This document shows positions 17,196 to 26,082 of a stretch of DNA of 64,000 nucleotides, piece by piece. A program made the translations under genes and the position numbers. The notes beneath the pieces were generated by a model. It worked only from the letters and a program-made list of their open reading frames with translations, did not search any database and had not been told where the DNA came from. The stretch's first letter is position 1, and each line of letters starts with the position of its first letter. Source of the stretch: Saccharospirillum sp. MSK14-1 (GTDB lineage: Bacteria > Pseudomonadota > Gammaproteobacteria > Pseudomonadales > Natronospirillaceae); NCBI RefSeq assembly GCF_003054965.1, contig NZ_MIES01000033.1:1426001-1490000 (forward strand). The letters run 5' to 3'.

Positions 17196-18188
17196 TTGAA
17201 CGAGCTGATTTTCTTTATCAATTTCGTGCTGATTTCCGGAGCCGTGATCGGTTCCATCTACGCCATCGGCGCAATCGGCGTCACGCTGATTTTTGGCATT
17301 CTGCGCTTCGCACACTTTGCCCACGCCGACATGATGACCATGGGCACCTTTATCGTGCTGATCCTGACCGCGCTGTTCCCGGCAGTAGGCCCGGCCATTG
17401 GGCTGCCCACGGCTTTCGTGATGATGCCGGTCGCGATGGCCGCCACAGCGGTGATCGCCATTGGTCTCGATAAAGCCTTTTACAAACCACTGCGTGACAA
17501 CAACGTCAAGCCAGTGGTGATGGTGATGGCGTCCGTCGGTGTCACCCTAATGCTGCAAGGCCTGATTCGTTTCTTCGCCGGTACCGGCACTCAGAGCCTG
17601 TACATTGACGACCGCAAAAGCATTTTCAGTTTTAACCTGAGCGACGCATCAGAAAGCATCGTGGTCACCGAGCCGCAGATTCTGCTGTTCCTGTTTACGA
17701 TCTTTGCCGTCGTGGCGCTGCACATCTTCCTCAACCGCACCCGTTTGGGTAAGGCCATGCGCGCCATGTCCGACAACCCCGATCTGGCTCGCGTATCTGG
17801 CATCAACACCAACACCGTCGTCGGTGTTACCTGGGTGATTGCCGGTGCGCTGGCGTGTGCGGCCGGTACCTTGCTGTCGCTCGACGTCACTCTGAAACCC
17901 GACCTCTCCTTTATGATTTTGCTGCCTATTTTCGCTGCCGCCATCGTCGGTGGTGTGGGTCATCCCTATGGCGCTTTGGTCGGCGGTTTTGTGGTGGGCT
18001 TTGCCGAAACGCTGGCGGTGTTCAATTGGGCCATCTTGTTGCGTCCACTGGAAACCGCCTTCGGTTGGGATTTACCCGCCGATCTATCGTTCGTGCCGAC
18101 TGAATACAAAATCACCATTCCGTTCTTCATTCTGGTCGCGATTCTCGTGTGGCGCCCGACCGGCATCCTGAAAGGGAAGGTCCTGTAA
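17196..18188 (+). CDS. livH: Branched-chain amino acid-type ABC permease LivH
   Basis: 330 aa, hydrophobic, with about eight transmembrane helices. It begins with TTG after a perfect AAGGAGT site. The motif GVTLIFGILRFAHFAHADMMTMG is the LivH signature for the first helices, and RAMSDNPDLARVSGINTN is the EAA-like loop that docks the ATPases. Stop and the next start overlap as TAATG. LivH and LivM form the channel. LivH alone does not give substrate choice. Confidence 0.92.
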   Translation: MNELIFFINFVLISGAVIGSIYAIGAIGVTLIFGILRFAHFAHADMMTMGTFIVLILTALFPAVGPAIGLPTAFVMMPVAMAATAVIAIGLDKAFYKPLRDNNVKPVVMVMASVGVTLMLQGLIRFFAGTGTQSLYIDDRKSIFSFNLSDASESIVVTEPQILLFLFTIFAVVALHIFLNRTRLGKAMRAMSDNPDLARVSGINTNTVVGVTWVIAGALACAAGTLLSLDVTLKPDLSFMILLPIFAAAIVGGVGHPYGALVGGFVVGFAETLAVFNWAILLRPLETAFGWDLPADLSFVPTEYKITIPFFILVAILVWRPTGILKGKVL

Positions 18189-19453
18189 TGAATCAATCTG
18201 AAAAGAACCTTTATCTGTTTGGTGGCCTGGCTCTGATTCTGGTGCTGGTGTTCGCCTTTATGGGCGCGCCGTTCAGCATTCGTCTGTTAGCTGAAGCCGC
18301 CTGCTACGCCATCCTCGCACTGGGCTTGACCATTCAGTGGGGCTACGCGGGATTGTTCAACGCCGGTATCATGGGTTTTGTCGCCCTGGGCGGTTATATG
18401 TCGGTGTTGCTCGGCTTCCCGATCAACGACGATTTCTGGGCCACGGATCTGCCCGGTCAACTGGGCGGCGTGCTCTTAAAAGCCGCGCTGGTCGTGGCAG
18501 TGGTCGTCGGCCTGACGCAGCTGAAGCGCTTCGGTGCACCGAAAAAACTCGGCGCCTGGCTGGGCATTGTTGTTGGCCTGCTGGGTTACCTGTGGATCAA
18601 AGTCTCGCTCGACCCGGTCGCATCGGCCATTGAATCCGAAGCCGGCTTTATTGGCGGTCTGGGTTTGCCGGTCTGGCTGGGCTGGTTGGTCGGCGGCGCT
18701 TTGGCGGGTGCGGTGGCTTACTTTATCGGCCATATCTGCCTGGGTTTGCGTTCGGACTATCTGGCCATCGCCACCCTCGGCATTGCCGAAATCATTAAGG
18801 CGTTTTTGAAAAACGCCGACTGGCTGACTCGCGGCACCTTAACTGTATCACCCATTCCCTGGCCGGTTCCTGGCCCGGCGGACATTGGTTTTATTGGTGC
18901 GCGTGCCGCCTACCTGTCGCTGACGGCCGTCATCATTGCCGCCCTGTTCTTCCTGTTGCACCGGGCTTACAACGCACCCTGGGGTCGGACCATGCGCTCG
19001 ATTCGCGACAACGAACTGTCGTCATCGGCCATGGGTAAAGACGTCAACGGTCGTCGTCTGGAAGTCTTCATTTTCGGTTCGGTGTTGATGGGCATTGGCG
19101 GTGCAGCCTTGATCACCTTCAATGGCATTTTCGATCCCAGCGGGTTCCTGCCGTTGAACCACACCTTTTTGATTTGGGTGATGGTGATTCTGGGTGGTCC
19201 GGGTAATAACCTGGGTACGCTCTTTGGCGCTGTCTTCGTATACGTCGTCTGGACCATGTCAGAACCCGTTGCGCTGCTGTTGCTCGATGTGGTGCGCAAT
19301 CTGGGCGACGCCTGGTTTGGCTGGCAGGCACCGAGCGATCTCGACAGCAGAGCATTGCAAGCCCGCGTCTTTGTCATCGGCCTGATCATTTCCATGGTAC
19401 TGCGTTACGCACCGAAAGGGTTGATTCCCGAGCAGGTCAAACACCACACCTGA
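18188..19453 (+). CDS. livM: Branched-chain amino acid-type ABC permease LivM
   Basis: 421 aa from the ATG overlapping the livH stop. The LivM signature GLTIQWGYAGLFNAGIMGFV is near residue 50, and GRTMRSIRDNELSSSAMGKD is the ATPase-docking loop. A longer-than-usual hydrophilic and helical insert lies between residues 100 and 150 (LTQLKRFGAPKKLGAWLG). It is the last gene of the operon, followed by a strong hairpin terminator. Family certain, substrate unknown. Confidence 0.92.
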   Translation: MNQSEKNLYLFGGLALILVLVFAFMGAPFSIRLLAEAACYAILALGLTIQWGYAGLFNAGIMGFVALGGYMSVLLGFPINDDFWATDLPGQLGGVLLKAALVVAVVVGLTQLKRFGAPKKLGAWLGIVVGLLGYLWIKVSLDPVASAIESEAGFIGGLGLPVWLGWLVGGALAGAVAYFIGHICLGLRSDYLAIATLGIAEIIKAFLKNADWLTRGTLTVSPIPWPVPGPADIGFIGARAAYLSLTAVIIAALFFLLHRAYNAPWGRTMRSIRDNELSSSAMGKDVNGRRLEVFIFGSVLMGIGGAALITFNGIFDPSGFLPLNHTFLIWVMVILGGPGNNLGTLFGAVFVYVVWTMSEPVALLLLDVVRNLGDAWFGWQAPSDLDSRALQARVFVIGLIISMVLRYAPKGLIPEQVKHHT

Positions 19454-19467
19454 TCGGCCATCACCGA

Positions 19468-19498
19468 TAAAAAAAGCCACCTTCGGGTGGCTTTTTTT
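19468..19498 (+). terminator. Rho-independent terminator after livM
   Basis: An A-run, then stem GCCACC (19476-19481), tetraloop TTCG, stem GGTGGC (19486-19491) and a seven-base T-run. The A- and T-runs on both sides let it work in both directions. It lies 22 nt after the livM stop. Confidence 0.93.
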
Positions 19499-19660
19499 AT
19501 GCTGGGTAATTATTCAGCCAGAGGGTCGGAGGGTGATTCCAAAGCCAGTGGCAACGGGTTAATAACCTTCGAACCGCGAGAACATCGCCACCCTATATTG
19601 CTGCTGTCGCCGCTGTTTCGTGCCAAGGCCATCGACAACCCCAGATGAAATTACCGCCAT

Positions 19661-19690
19661 AAAAAAAACCGGCGCGATGCCGGCTTTTTC
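19661..19690 (-). terminator. Rho-independent terminator after the binding-protein gene
   Basis: On the minus strand, AAAAAG, stem CCGGC, loop ATCGC, stem GCCGG, then eight T residues. It sits 20-50 nt past the stop of the minus-strand binding-protein gene and separates it from the convergent livM. Confidence 0.85.
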
Positions 19691-19710
19691 TGTAAAGCAG
19701 TTCGCGTTGA

Positions 19711-20931
19711 TCAGTTACCCGCGCGGCCTACTTCTACGAAACGACCATTCTCGACGGTCATTTCAACGATCACACCCGGTACGTCACCGTTGGCATCGAA
19801 CTCGTGGGAGCCAGTGGCACCTTCGTAGTTGATGTCAGCGCCTTCGGCCAGCAGAGCTTTGGCTTTTTCCCACTCGCCCGGCAGGATCACTTCACCCGGA
19901 GCAGTGGCGATGTCGCGCAGTGCAGCAACCAGACCATCGCGGCTGTTGCCGTTTTTCTCGATGGCCAGCGCCAGCATGAAGGCAGCATCATAAGCCTGAC
20001 CGGCGAAGACTGAGTTCGGATCGAAACCCGCTTCTTCAGCCTGAGCGGCGAACAGGTCAGCACCCGGCAGTTCCGGAGTACCCGGACGAGTCGCGATCAT
20101 GCCAGCCAGTACGTCAGCACCAACCGCAGTTACCAGAGCGTCACCGACCATGCCGTCAGCACCGACGTAAGTGCTGAATGCACCACTTTCGTAGGCTTGA
20201 CGCAGGATGGTCTGACCAGAGCCGTCGGCGTAAGCCAGTACGACCAGGTTTTCAGAACCGCTGCCGGTCAGAGAACCGATTTCAGCGCGGTAGTCGGCTT
20301 TACCGTCTTCGTGAGCCAGGTTGGCAGTCACTTCACCACCGTTAGCTTCGAAAGCAGAAGCAAAAGCGTCAGCCAGACCTTTACCGTAGTCGTTGTTGAC
20401 GTAGGTAACGGCGGCATCTTCGATGCCTTTGCTGATCAGCAATTGAGCCAGGACTTCGCCCTGATAGGCATCAGACGGCGGCGTGCGGTATACCAGATCG
20501 TTGTCGTCCAGAGTGGTCAGCGCCGGCGAAGTAGAAGCCGGAGAAATCATCACCACATTGGCCGGAACGGCAACTTGGTTCGCCGCAGCGATGGTCGCGC
20601 CGGAGCACAGAGCACCAACGATGGCAGTCACACCTTCGGTGTTAACCAGACGGTCAGCGCCGCTGACAGCAACAGAAGAGTCGGCACACGACGTGTCGGC
20701 ACTCGGAATCAGCAGTGTTTCGCCATCGAGGATACCGCCTTGGGCATTCACCTGAGCCACAGCCAGTTCAGCGCCGGAAAAAATCGGCGGTGTCAGGCTT
20801 TCAATCGGACCAGTGAATCCACCCAGAAAGCCAATTTTGACTTCTTGCGGACGTGATTGCTGGACGAAAACGACGGCCAGAACAATCACTACGGCGACCA
20901 CAATGGCGCCAATGGTAAGTTTTTTATTCAT
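19711..20931 (-). CDS. LivJ-like substrate-binding protein of ABC importer
   Basis: About 406 aa. An N-terminal hydrophobic stretch (KKLTIGAIVVAVVIVLAVVFV) acts as signal peptide or membrane anchor; no lipobox Cys or clear AxA site is seen, so it may stay anchored. The mature fold is the type I periplasmic-binding (Peripla_BP_6) fold: IGFLGGFTGPIESLTPP, then AAANQVAVPANVVMISPAST, then YVNNDYGKGLADAF. It is convergent with the livGFHM operon, separated by two terminators, so receptor and permease are transcribed separately. Ligand is probably an amino acid, but amides or other small polar compounds are possible. Confidence 0.87.
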   Translation of the reverse strand: MNKKLTIGAIVVAVVIVLAVVFVQQSRPQEVKIGFLGGFTGPIESLTPPIFSGAELAVAQVNAQGGILDGETLLIPSADTSCADSSVAVSGADRLVNTEGVTAIVGALCSGATIAAANQVAVPANVVMISPASTSPALTTLDDNDLVYRTPPSDAYQGEVLAQLLISKGIEDAAVTYVNNDYGKGLADAFASAFEANGGEVTANLAHEDGKADYRAEIGSLTGSGSENLVVLAYADGSGQTILRQAYESGAFSTYVGADGMVGDALVTAVGADVLAGMIATRPGTPELPGADLFAAQAEEAGFDPNSVFAGQAYDAAFMLALAIEKNGNSRDGLVAALRDIATAPGEVILPGEWEKAKALLAEGADINYEGATGSHEFDANGDVPGVIVEMTVENGRFVEVGRAGN

Positions 20932-21039
20932 GAGTCTCTCTCGCAAAAGGTTGGTCATTCCCTAGAGGTTACCTAAGGGACGGACCCCGCCATGTTGCGG
21001 AGTTTTGTAAAGAAAAACAAGGGGGCTGGCGGCTCTAGC

Positions 21040-21081
21040 ACGGGCTTCGTGCACAGTTTTAACGATGTCTACGAAGCCCGT
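21040..21081. repeat. 11-bp inverted repeat upstream of the binding-protein gene
   Basis: ACGGGCTTCGT at 21040-21050 and its exact reverse complement ACGAAGCCCGT at 21071-21081, with a 20-nt spacer. It is about 110 nt upstream of the binding-protein start on the minus strand and 40 nt past the end of the M23/hydrolase gene. It could be an operator or a hairpin that terminates minus-strand transcription badly; no T-run follows either arm. Confidence 0.5.
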
Positions 21082-21120
21082 CGCATTCTCTTTGCAAAAC
21101 AATGCTTAGGTGCAAAAACG

Positions 21121-22596
21121 CTAATGCACAAAAACACCCTGCTGCAAAAATTCAATCACCAGAGCGCGCACTTCTCGATCTCTCATAATAAAGGTGTGGC
21201 CTGCGTCAACCAGACGGAAGCCATCGGCTTCGTTCAGACGAGCACTGTCGACCGAGACTTTGCCATCGTGTTCACCATCGAACAGAAAATTAAACCAGGG
21301 ATCACTGGAGCGCGTGCCGGTGATGATGCCGGTACGCGTCTCGATGGGCGCCAGACGATTCACCAGAGCGGTTTTATCGGTTGCCAGTGCGCCAGCGGCC
21401 GGCCCCATCAGCCACTGAAACCAGCGTTGATCACCAAACGCATCAACAATCTCACTGCCATGATTAGGCGGGCTGAGCATGACCAGCCGACCGTCACCGG
21501 GCAACGCCCGATACTGCAATAAATAACGCGCTAAAATGCCACCCATTGAATGCGTCACCAGATGCACGCGCTGATAGCCCGCCTGCTCCAGTCCATCGAG
21601 CGCGTTGGCAGCATAACCCGACAGCTGCGGCAAACTTTGTTGCCGGCTGGGATACGCCTGATTACAGGTGGCGAAACCGGCATCGCGCAGATCACCGGCC
21701 AAGGCATTCATTGATCCTTCACCACGTCCCAGCCCGTGCAGCAATAACACGACTTCCTCACCCTCGCCTTCAGGCTCACACAATTCATCCTGCGGCGGCA
21801 CCCAATAGGCGGCGTCGATGCGCGCTTCACCCGCGTTAATGCGCCAATCCAGATGCGGCCCGGTCGACCGACCGGTGCTGCCCACGGCCCCAATCACATC
21901 GCCTTGCACAACCTGTGTGCCAACGCTCACATCGAGGCGCGATAAATGCAAAAAGGTCGACGATAAACCGGCACCGTGATTGAGCATGATGGTGCCGCCG
22001 CTGAAATACATATCCGGTTCAGCCAGGGTGATCACGCCATCGGCTGGCGCGCGCACGGGCGTCCCGGTTGGGCGCGCCAGATCAACACCCCAATGCGGTT
22101 GGCGCGGCTCACCATTCAAAATGCGCTGACTGCCATAGACGCCGGAGATTCGGCCTCGCACGGGCCAGATAAAGGGTTGTCGCCAGGCATTGCTGTCAAT
22201 GTATTGTTGCCGCGCCAGAGCCGCGCGTTCGGCATCAGCAAGGATGCGATCGATCACTTCTGGCGGAGGCTCAACTCGATTCGGGTCTAAGCCATCGATG
22301 CGTTGAACATTAAAATCACGCCGATCGATCTCGGGCTCGAAATGCTGAATATCACCACTGGCGAGGGTGATGCTTAATTGCTGCGGACCTTCGCTGTCGC
22401 GCTCGAAAGGCAACAAGTAATAACCGTCGCCATCGACATCGATTTCAACACCATTAAACACCACTCGACTGAAGGGTTCGGTATGGCCAATAAAATAACC
22501 GCCACTCACCCATTGGCCATAACCCGATGGCCATTGCGCCGCCGAAACCACCAGAGAACAACCCCAAATCATGACGCAGCTCAGTAACCGAGCCAT
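21121..22596 (-). CDS. Secreted M23 (LytM) peptidase-like / alpha-beta hydrolase fusion
   Basis: 491 aa. Signal peptide (residues 1-20, ending VVSAA), then a small beta domain, a linker helix (110-135), an M23 domain (about 140-265) and an alpha/beta-hydrolase domain (about 278-491). In M23, His168 and Asp172 (HWGVD) are present, and GSTGRSTGPHLDW holds His248, but the usual second His of the HxH zinc motif is Asp250. The lipase-like part has HGLG, Ser350 in THSMGG, SPPNHGSE, Asp444 and His467 (AGHTF): a complete triad. Both enzymes normally occur as separate proteins. Role could be cell-wall or envelope lipid turnover. ATG 22596 follows AAAGGT; an upstream start at 22632 adds 12 residues. 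Confidence 0.8.
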   Translation of the reverse strand: MARLLSCVMIWGCSLVVSAAQWPSGYGQWVSGGYFIGHTEPFSRVVFNGVEIDVDGDGYYLLPFERDSEGPQQLSITLASGDIQHFEPEIDRRDFNVQRIDGLDPNRVEPPPEVIDRILADAERAALARQQYIDSNAWRQPFIWPVRGRISGVYGSQRILNGEPRQPHWGVDLARPTGTPVRAPADGVITLAEPDMYFSGGTIMLNHGAGLSSTFLHLSRLDVSVGTQVVQGDVIGAVGSTGRSTGPHLDWRINAGEARIDAAYWVPPQDELCEPEGEGEEVVLLLHGLGRGEGSMNALAGDLRDAGFATCNQAYPSRQQSLPQLSGYAANALDGLEQAGYQRVHLVTHSMGGILARYLLQYRALPGDGRLVMLSPPNHGSEIVDAFGDQRWFQWLMGPAAGALATDKTALVNRLAPIETRTGIITGTRSSDPWFNFLFDGEHDGKVSVDSARLNEADGFRLVDAGHTFIMRDREVRALVIEFLQQGVFVH

Positions 22597-22644
22597 ACCT
22601 TTCACACCTGCGCTCTTATACACTTCGGGCACAACTTCCCCTTA

Positions 22645-23862
22645 TTGTTTTATGTGGTGACCTGCTTGACGTTGAAGACTCCCATCCTGGTGATCAATTC
22701 CGGTTCGTCCTCGTTGAAATTTTCGTTATTCAGCGGCGCGTCGGAAACAACAAACGACACTGAATTGCTCAGCGGTTTGGCTGAACGACTGGGCACACCC
22801 GAGGCGGTTTTAACATGGCAGGACGCTTCTGGAAAGCAACGCCAATCGCTGGAGGGCGAAGGTCATGAAGCCGCACTTGCCGCGATCGGCAAACGCCTTA
22901 ACGCCGACTATGGCACGCCTGCGGCCATCGGTCATCGGGTGGTTCATGGGGGTGAAGCCTTCAGTCAATCGGTGGTGATTGATGACGCCGTTATCGACGG
23001 CATCGACGCCTGCGCAAGCCTGGCGCCGCTGCATAATCCACCGGCATTGCTCGGCATTAAGGCTTTACAATCGCTTTACCCCGAGGTGCCCCAGGTGGCG
23101 GTGTTCGATACCGCCTTTCACCAGACATTGGCACCAGCGGCGTTTCTCTATGCAGTGCCTAAAGACTGGTACACCGAGCTGGGTGTGCGCCGTTATGGCT
23201 TTCATGGCACCAGCCATCGTTATGTCGCCGGTCAGGCGGTGGCGCAATTGCAATTGGACCCGAATGATCACGGCGTCATCAGCGCGCATCTGGGCAACGG
23301 TTGCAGCGCCACCGCCGTCCGTAATGGTCGCGCCGTCGACACCACCATGGGGCTGACGCCACTGGAAGGCCTGGTGATGGGCACGCGTTCAGGCGATGTC
23401 GACCCGGGTTTGCACGCCTATCTGGCTGACCGGCTCGAGTTATCGCTCGACGACATTAACGAAGCACTGAATCGTCAATCTGGTTTACTGGGATTGTCCG
23501 GTCTGTCCAACGACATGCGCACCCTGATTGAAGCGGCTGACACCGGCAACAACGATGCGCGCCTGGCCATCGATGTGTTCTGTTTCCGCTTGGCACGAAA
23601 AATCGGCGGTCTGGCGATGAGCCTGTCGCGGCTGGATGCGTTGGTCTTCACCGGCGGCATTGGCGAAAACGCAGCGGTTATTCGCAGTCAGGTGCTCGGT
23701 CATCTGAGTCTGCTGGGGTTCGATTGCGATGAAGCCGCCAACCTAAAACCGGGCGAGCATGCGCGCATCACCCGACCTGATTCAACCGCAGCACTGGTGA
23801 TCCCGACTCGCGAAGAATGGATGATCGCCCAAGACACGCGCCGCCTGACGGAGGTTCTCTGA
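22645..23862 (+). CDS. ackA: Acetate kinase
   Basis: 405 aa as drawn. It makes ATP from acetyl phosphate, or activates acetate with the reverse flow, together with Pta. Diagnostic motifs are ILVINSGSSSLKFSLF, GHRVVHGGE, YGFHGTSHRYV, ISAHLGNGCSATAV and FTGGIGENAAVIR. Start is uncertain: the frame opens with TTG 22645, and GTG 22654 or 22657 or TTG 22666 or 22672 are also possible; no Shine-Dalgarno distinguishes them and no ATG fits. It is followed by pta after 3 nt, a classic operon. Confidence 0.95.
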   Translation: MFYVVTCLTLKTPILVINSGSSSLKFSLFSGASETTNDTELLSGLAERLGTPEAVLTWQDASGKQRQSLEGEGHEAALAAIGKRLNADYGTPAAIGHRVVHGGEAFSQSVVIDDAVIDGIDACASLAPLHNPPALLGIKALQSLYPEVPQVAVFDTAFHQTLAPAAFLYAVPKDWYTELGVRRYGFHGTSHRYVAGQAVAQLQLDPNDHGVISAHLGNGCSATAVRNGRAVDTTMGLTPLEGLVMGTRSGDVDPGLHAYLADRLELSLDDINEALNRQSGLLGLSGLSNDMRTLIEAADTGNNDARLAIDVFCFRLARKIGGLAMSLSRLDALVFTGGIGENAAVIRSQVLGHLSLLGFDCDEAANLKPGEHARITRPDSTAALVIPTREEWMIAQDTRRLTEVL

Positions 23863-23865
23863 CCT

Positions 23866-26004
23866 ATGCAACACAGCTTTTTTGTCACCGCTACCGGCAC
23901 CGGCACGGGGTTAACGTCGGTTTGTCTGGGCCTGGTTCGCGCGCTTGAGCAGCGCGGCGTTAAGGTTGCTTTTTGCAAACCCATCGCCCAAACACAAGCG
24001 CGCGAAGACGGTCCGGAACGATCGACGCACCTGGTCAAAGCCACGCTGGGTTTGGAGCCGGCGCAACCCTTAACGCTGGGTTATGCGCAACAGCAACTGG
24101 CGGAAGATCGCACCGATGCGTTGATGGAAGAAGTGATCCACGTTTACCAGCAATCAGCGGGCGATGCCGATGTCGTCATTGTTGAAGGTCTGGTGCCGGT
24201 TGCAGATGAAAGTTACATCGGCAAACTCAATGTGAACCTGGCGCGAGCGCTGGATGCCGACGTTATTCTGGTGGGCGCGCGCAACGACGACGACTGGTCA
24301 ACCCTGGCTGAACGCATTCGCATGACCGCCAGCTTGTTTGGCGGGACACGCAACGATCGGGTGCTCGGCTGCATTCTCAACAAAGTGGGCGCCCCCAGCG
24401 AAGAAAGCCAGCAGGTATTGGCCGGTGAAGACCCGCCGGAACCGGCAAGCGCGGCCGATGTTCGCGTCACTGCCCGGTCGTTGAATGTGTTCAACGATCA
24501 ATTCCTTTGCCTGGGCACCATCTTGTGGGACCCGTTGTTGGTCGCGCCACGGGCGTTGGACATTCAACGCCACCTGCAAGCGGACTTACTCTACGAAGGC
24601 CAACTGGCCGAGCGCCGCGTGCAGACCATCACCGTTTGCGCGCGCACCATGCGCAACATGCTGCACACCCTGCGCGCGGGAACCTTAGTGGTCACCCCCG
24701 GAGACCGCGAAGACATTCTGCTGGCCAGTTGCATGGCGGCACTGAACGGCGTGCCGCTATCCGGATTGGTCTTTACCGGTGGCATCCAACCGGATCCGGC
24801 CGTATTGGAATTGTGCCAGGCCGCATTTAAAACCGGCTTACCGGTGATGCAGGTACCGACCAATACCTTCACCACCGCTCAACAATTAAATGCGTTAAAC
24901 ACCGAAGTGCCGACCGATGATATTGAACGGATGGAAGCGGTGATGAATGCCGTCGCCGGCGATCTGGAAAGCGACTGGTTGCTGGAACGCACTCGCCTGG
25001 ATATGGAAAAACGCTTGTCGCCACCGGCGTTTCGACACCGATTGGTGCAACAGGCACGCGCGGCCAATAAACGCATTGTGCTGCCAGAGGGAGAAGAACC
25101 CCGCACGGTTCAGGCCGCCGTGCAATGTCACCGCAAAGGTATGGCTCGCTGTGTGTTGCTCGGTCGCCCAGAGGAAGTGCAACGCGTCGCTGCCAGTCAG
25201 AATCTGACCTTGCCGGACGATCTGGAAATCATCGATCCGGAAGCCGTGCGCGAACACTACATCGCGCCGATGGTCGAGCTGCGTAAACACAAAGGCTTGA
25301 GTGAACCAATGGCCGAAGCACAGCTGGAAGACACCGTGGTGCTGGCGACCATGATGCTGGCACAAGATGAAGTCGATGGTCTGGTCTCGGGTGCCGTGCA
25401 TACTACCGCCAACACCATTCGTCCAGCGTTGCAGTTGATCAAAACCAAGCCGGATGCGGCGCTGGTGTCGTCGGTGTTCTTTATGTTGCTGCCCGATCAG
25501 GCCGTGGTTTATGGCGACTGTGCCGTTAACCCCGACCCCAACGCCAGTGAACTGGCCGACATTGCCATTCAGTCCGGCGATTCGGCGCGTGCGTTCGGCA
25601 TTGAACCGCGCATCGCCATGATCAGTTACTCCACCGGCGAATCCGGCGCAGGCAGCGATGTCGAGAAAGTGCGTGAGGCCACAAAACTCGCGCAGCAAAA
25701 ACGCCCGGACCTGCTGATCGACGGCCCGTTGCAATACGATGCCGCGAGCACTCCGAGCGTTGCCAAAGGCAAGGCGCCGAACAGCAAGGTGGCGGGTCGT
25801 GCTAACGTCTTCGTGTTCCCCGACCTGAACACCGGCAACACCACCTACAAGGCGGTGCAACGCAGTGCCAATGTGGTCAGCATCGGTCCGATGTTGCAGG
25901 GTTTGCGCAAACCGGTGAACGATTTATCGCGCGGTGCCGGTGTTGAAGACATTATCTACACCATTGCGCTAACCGCGGTTCAGGCGGCGCAAAACCCGGA
26001 GTAA
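23866..26004 (+). CDS. pta: Phosphate acetyltransferase, long form
   Basis: 712 aa, the long Pta with a BioD/cobyrinic-like N-terminal P-loop domain, a DRTGG domain near residues 220-340 and the catalytic PTA domain from about 390. It interconverts acetyl-CoA and acetyl phosphate. The N-terminal P-loop region reads ATGTGTGLTS, with Leu where a Lys is normal, so nucleotide binding may be lost. The C-terminal domain keeps SGAVHTTANTIRPALQLIKT and SYSTGESGAGSDVEKV. SD GGAGG overlaps the ackA end. Confidence 0.95.
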   Translation: MQHSFFVTATGTGTGLTSVCLGLVRALEQRGVKVAFCKPIAQTQAREDGPERSTHLVKATLGLEPAQPLTLGYAQQQLAEDRTDALMEEVIHVYQQSAGDADVVIVEGLVPVADESYIGKLNVNLARALDADVILVGARNDDDWSTLAERIRMTASLFGGTRNDRVLGCILNKVGAPSEESQQVLAGEDPPEPASAADVRVTARSLNVFNDQFLCLGTILWDPLLVAPRALDIQRHLQADLLYEGQLAERRVQTITVCARTMRNMLHTLRAGTLVVTPGDREDILLASCMAALNGVPLSGLVFTGGIQPDPAVLELCQAAFKTGLPVMQVPTNTFTTAQQLNALNTEVPTDDIERMEAVMNAVAGDLESDWLLERTRLDMEKRLSPPAFRHRLVQQARAANKRIVLPEGEEPRTVQAAVQCHRKGMARCVLLGRPEEVQRVAASQNLTLPDDLEIIDPEAVREHYIAPMVELRKHKGLSEPMAEAQLEDTVVLATMMLAQDEVDGLVSGAVHTTANTIRPALQLIKTKPDAALVSSVFFMLLPDQAVVYGDCAVNPDPNASELADIAIQSGDSARAFGIEPRIAMISYSTGESGAGSDVEKVREATKLAQQKRPDLLIDGPLQYDAASTPSVAKGKAPNSKVAGRANVFVFPDLNTGNTTYKAVQRSANVVSIGPMLQGLRKPVNDLSRGAGVEDIIYTIALTAVQAAQNPE

Positions 26005-26082
26005 CGGCTAACTTCTTAAGTACTTGCTGAAACGGCAGCTATAGTCAAAAGACACAAAACCGTTTTCAGCGAGGGAAGCAGC

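Noticed and set aside
24895-25860. 321-aa minus-strand frame inside pta
   Set aside because: Lies entirely in the conserved PTA domain on the other strand; shadow.
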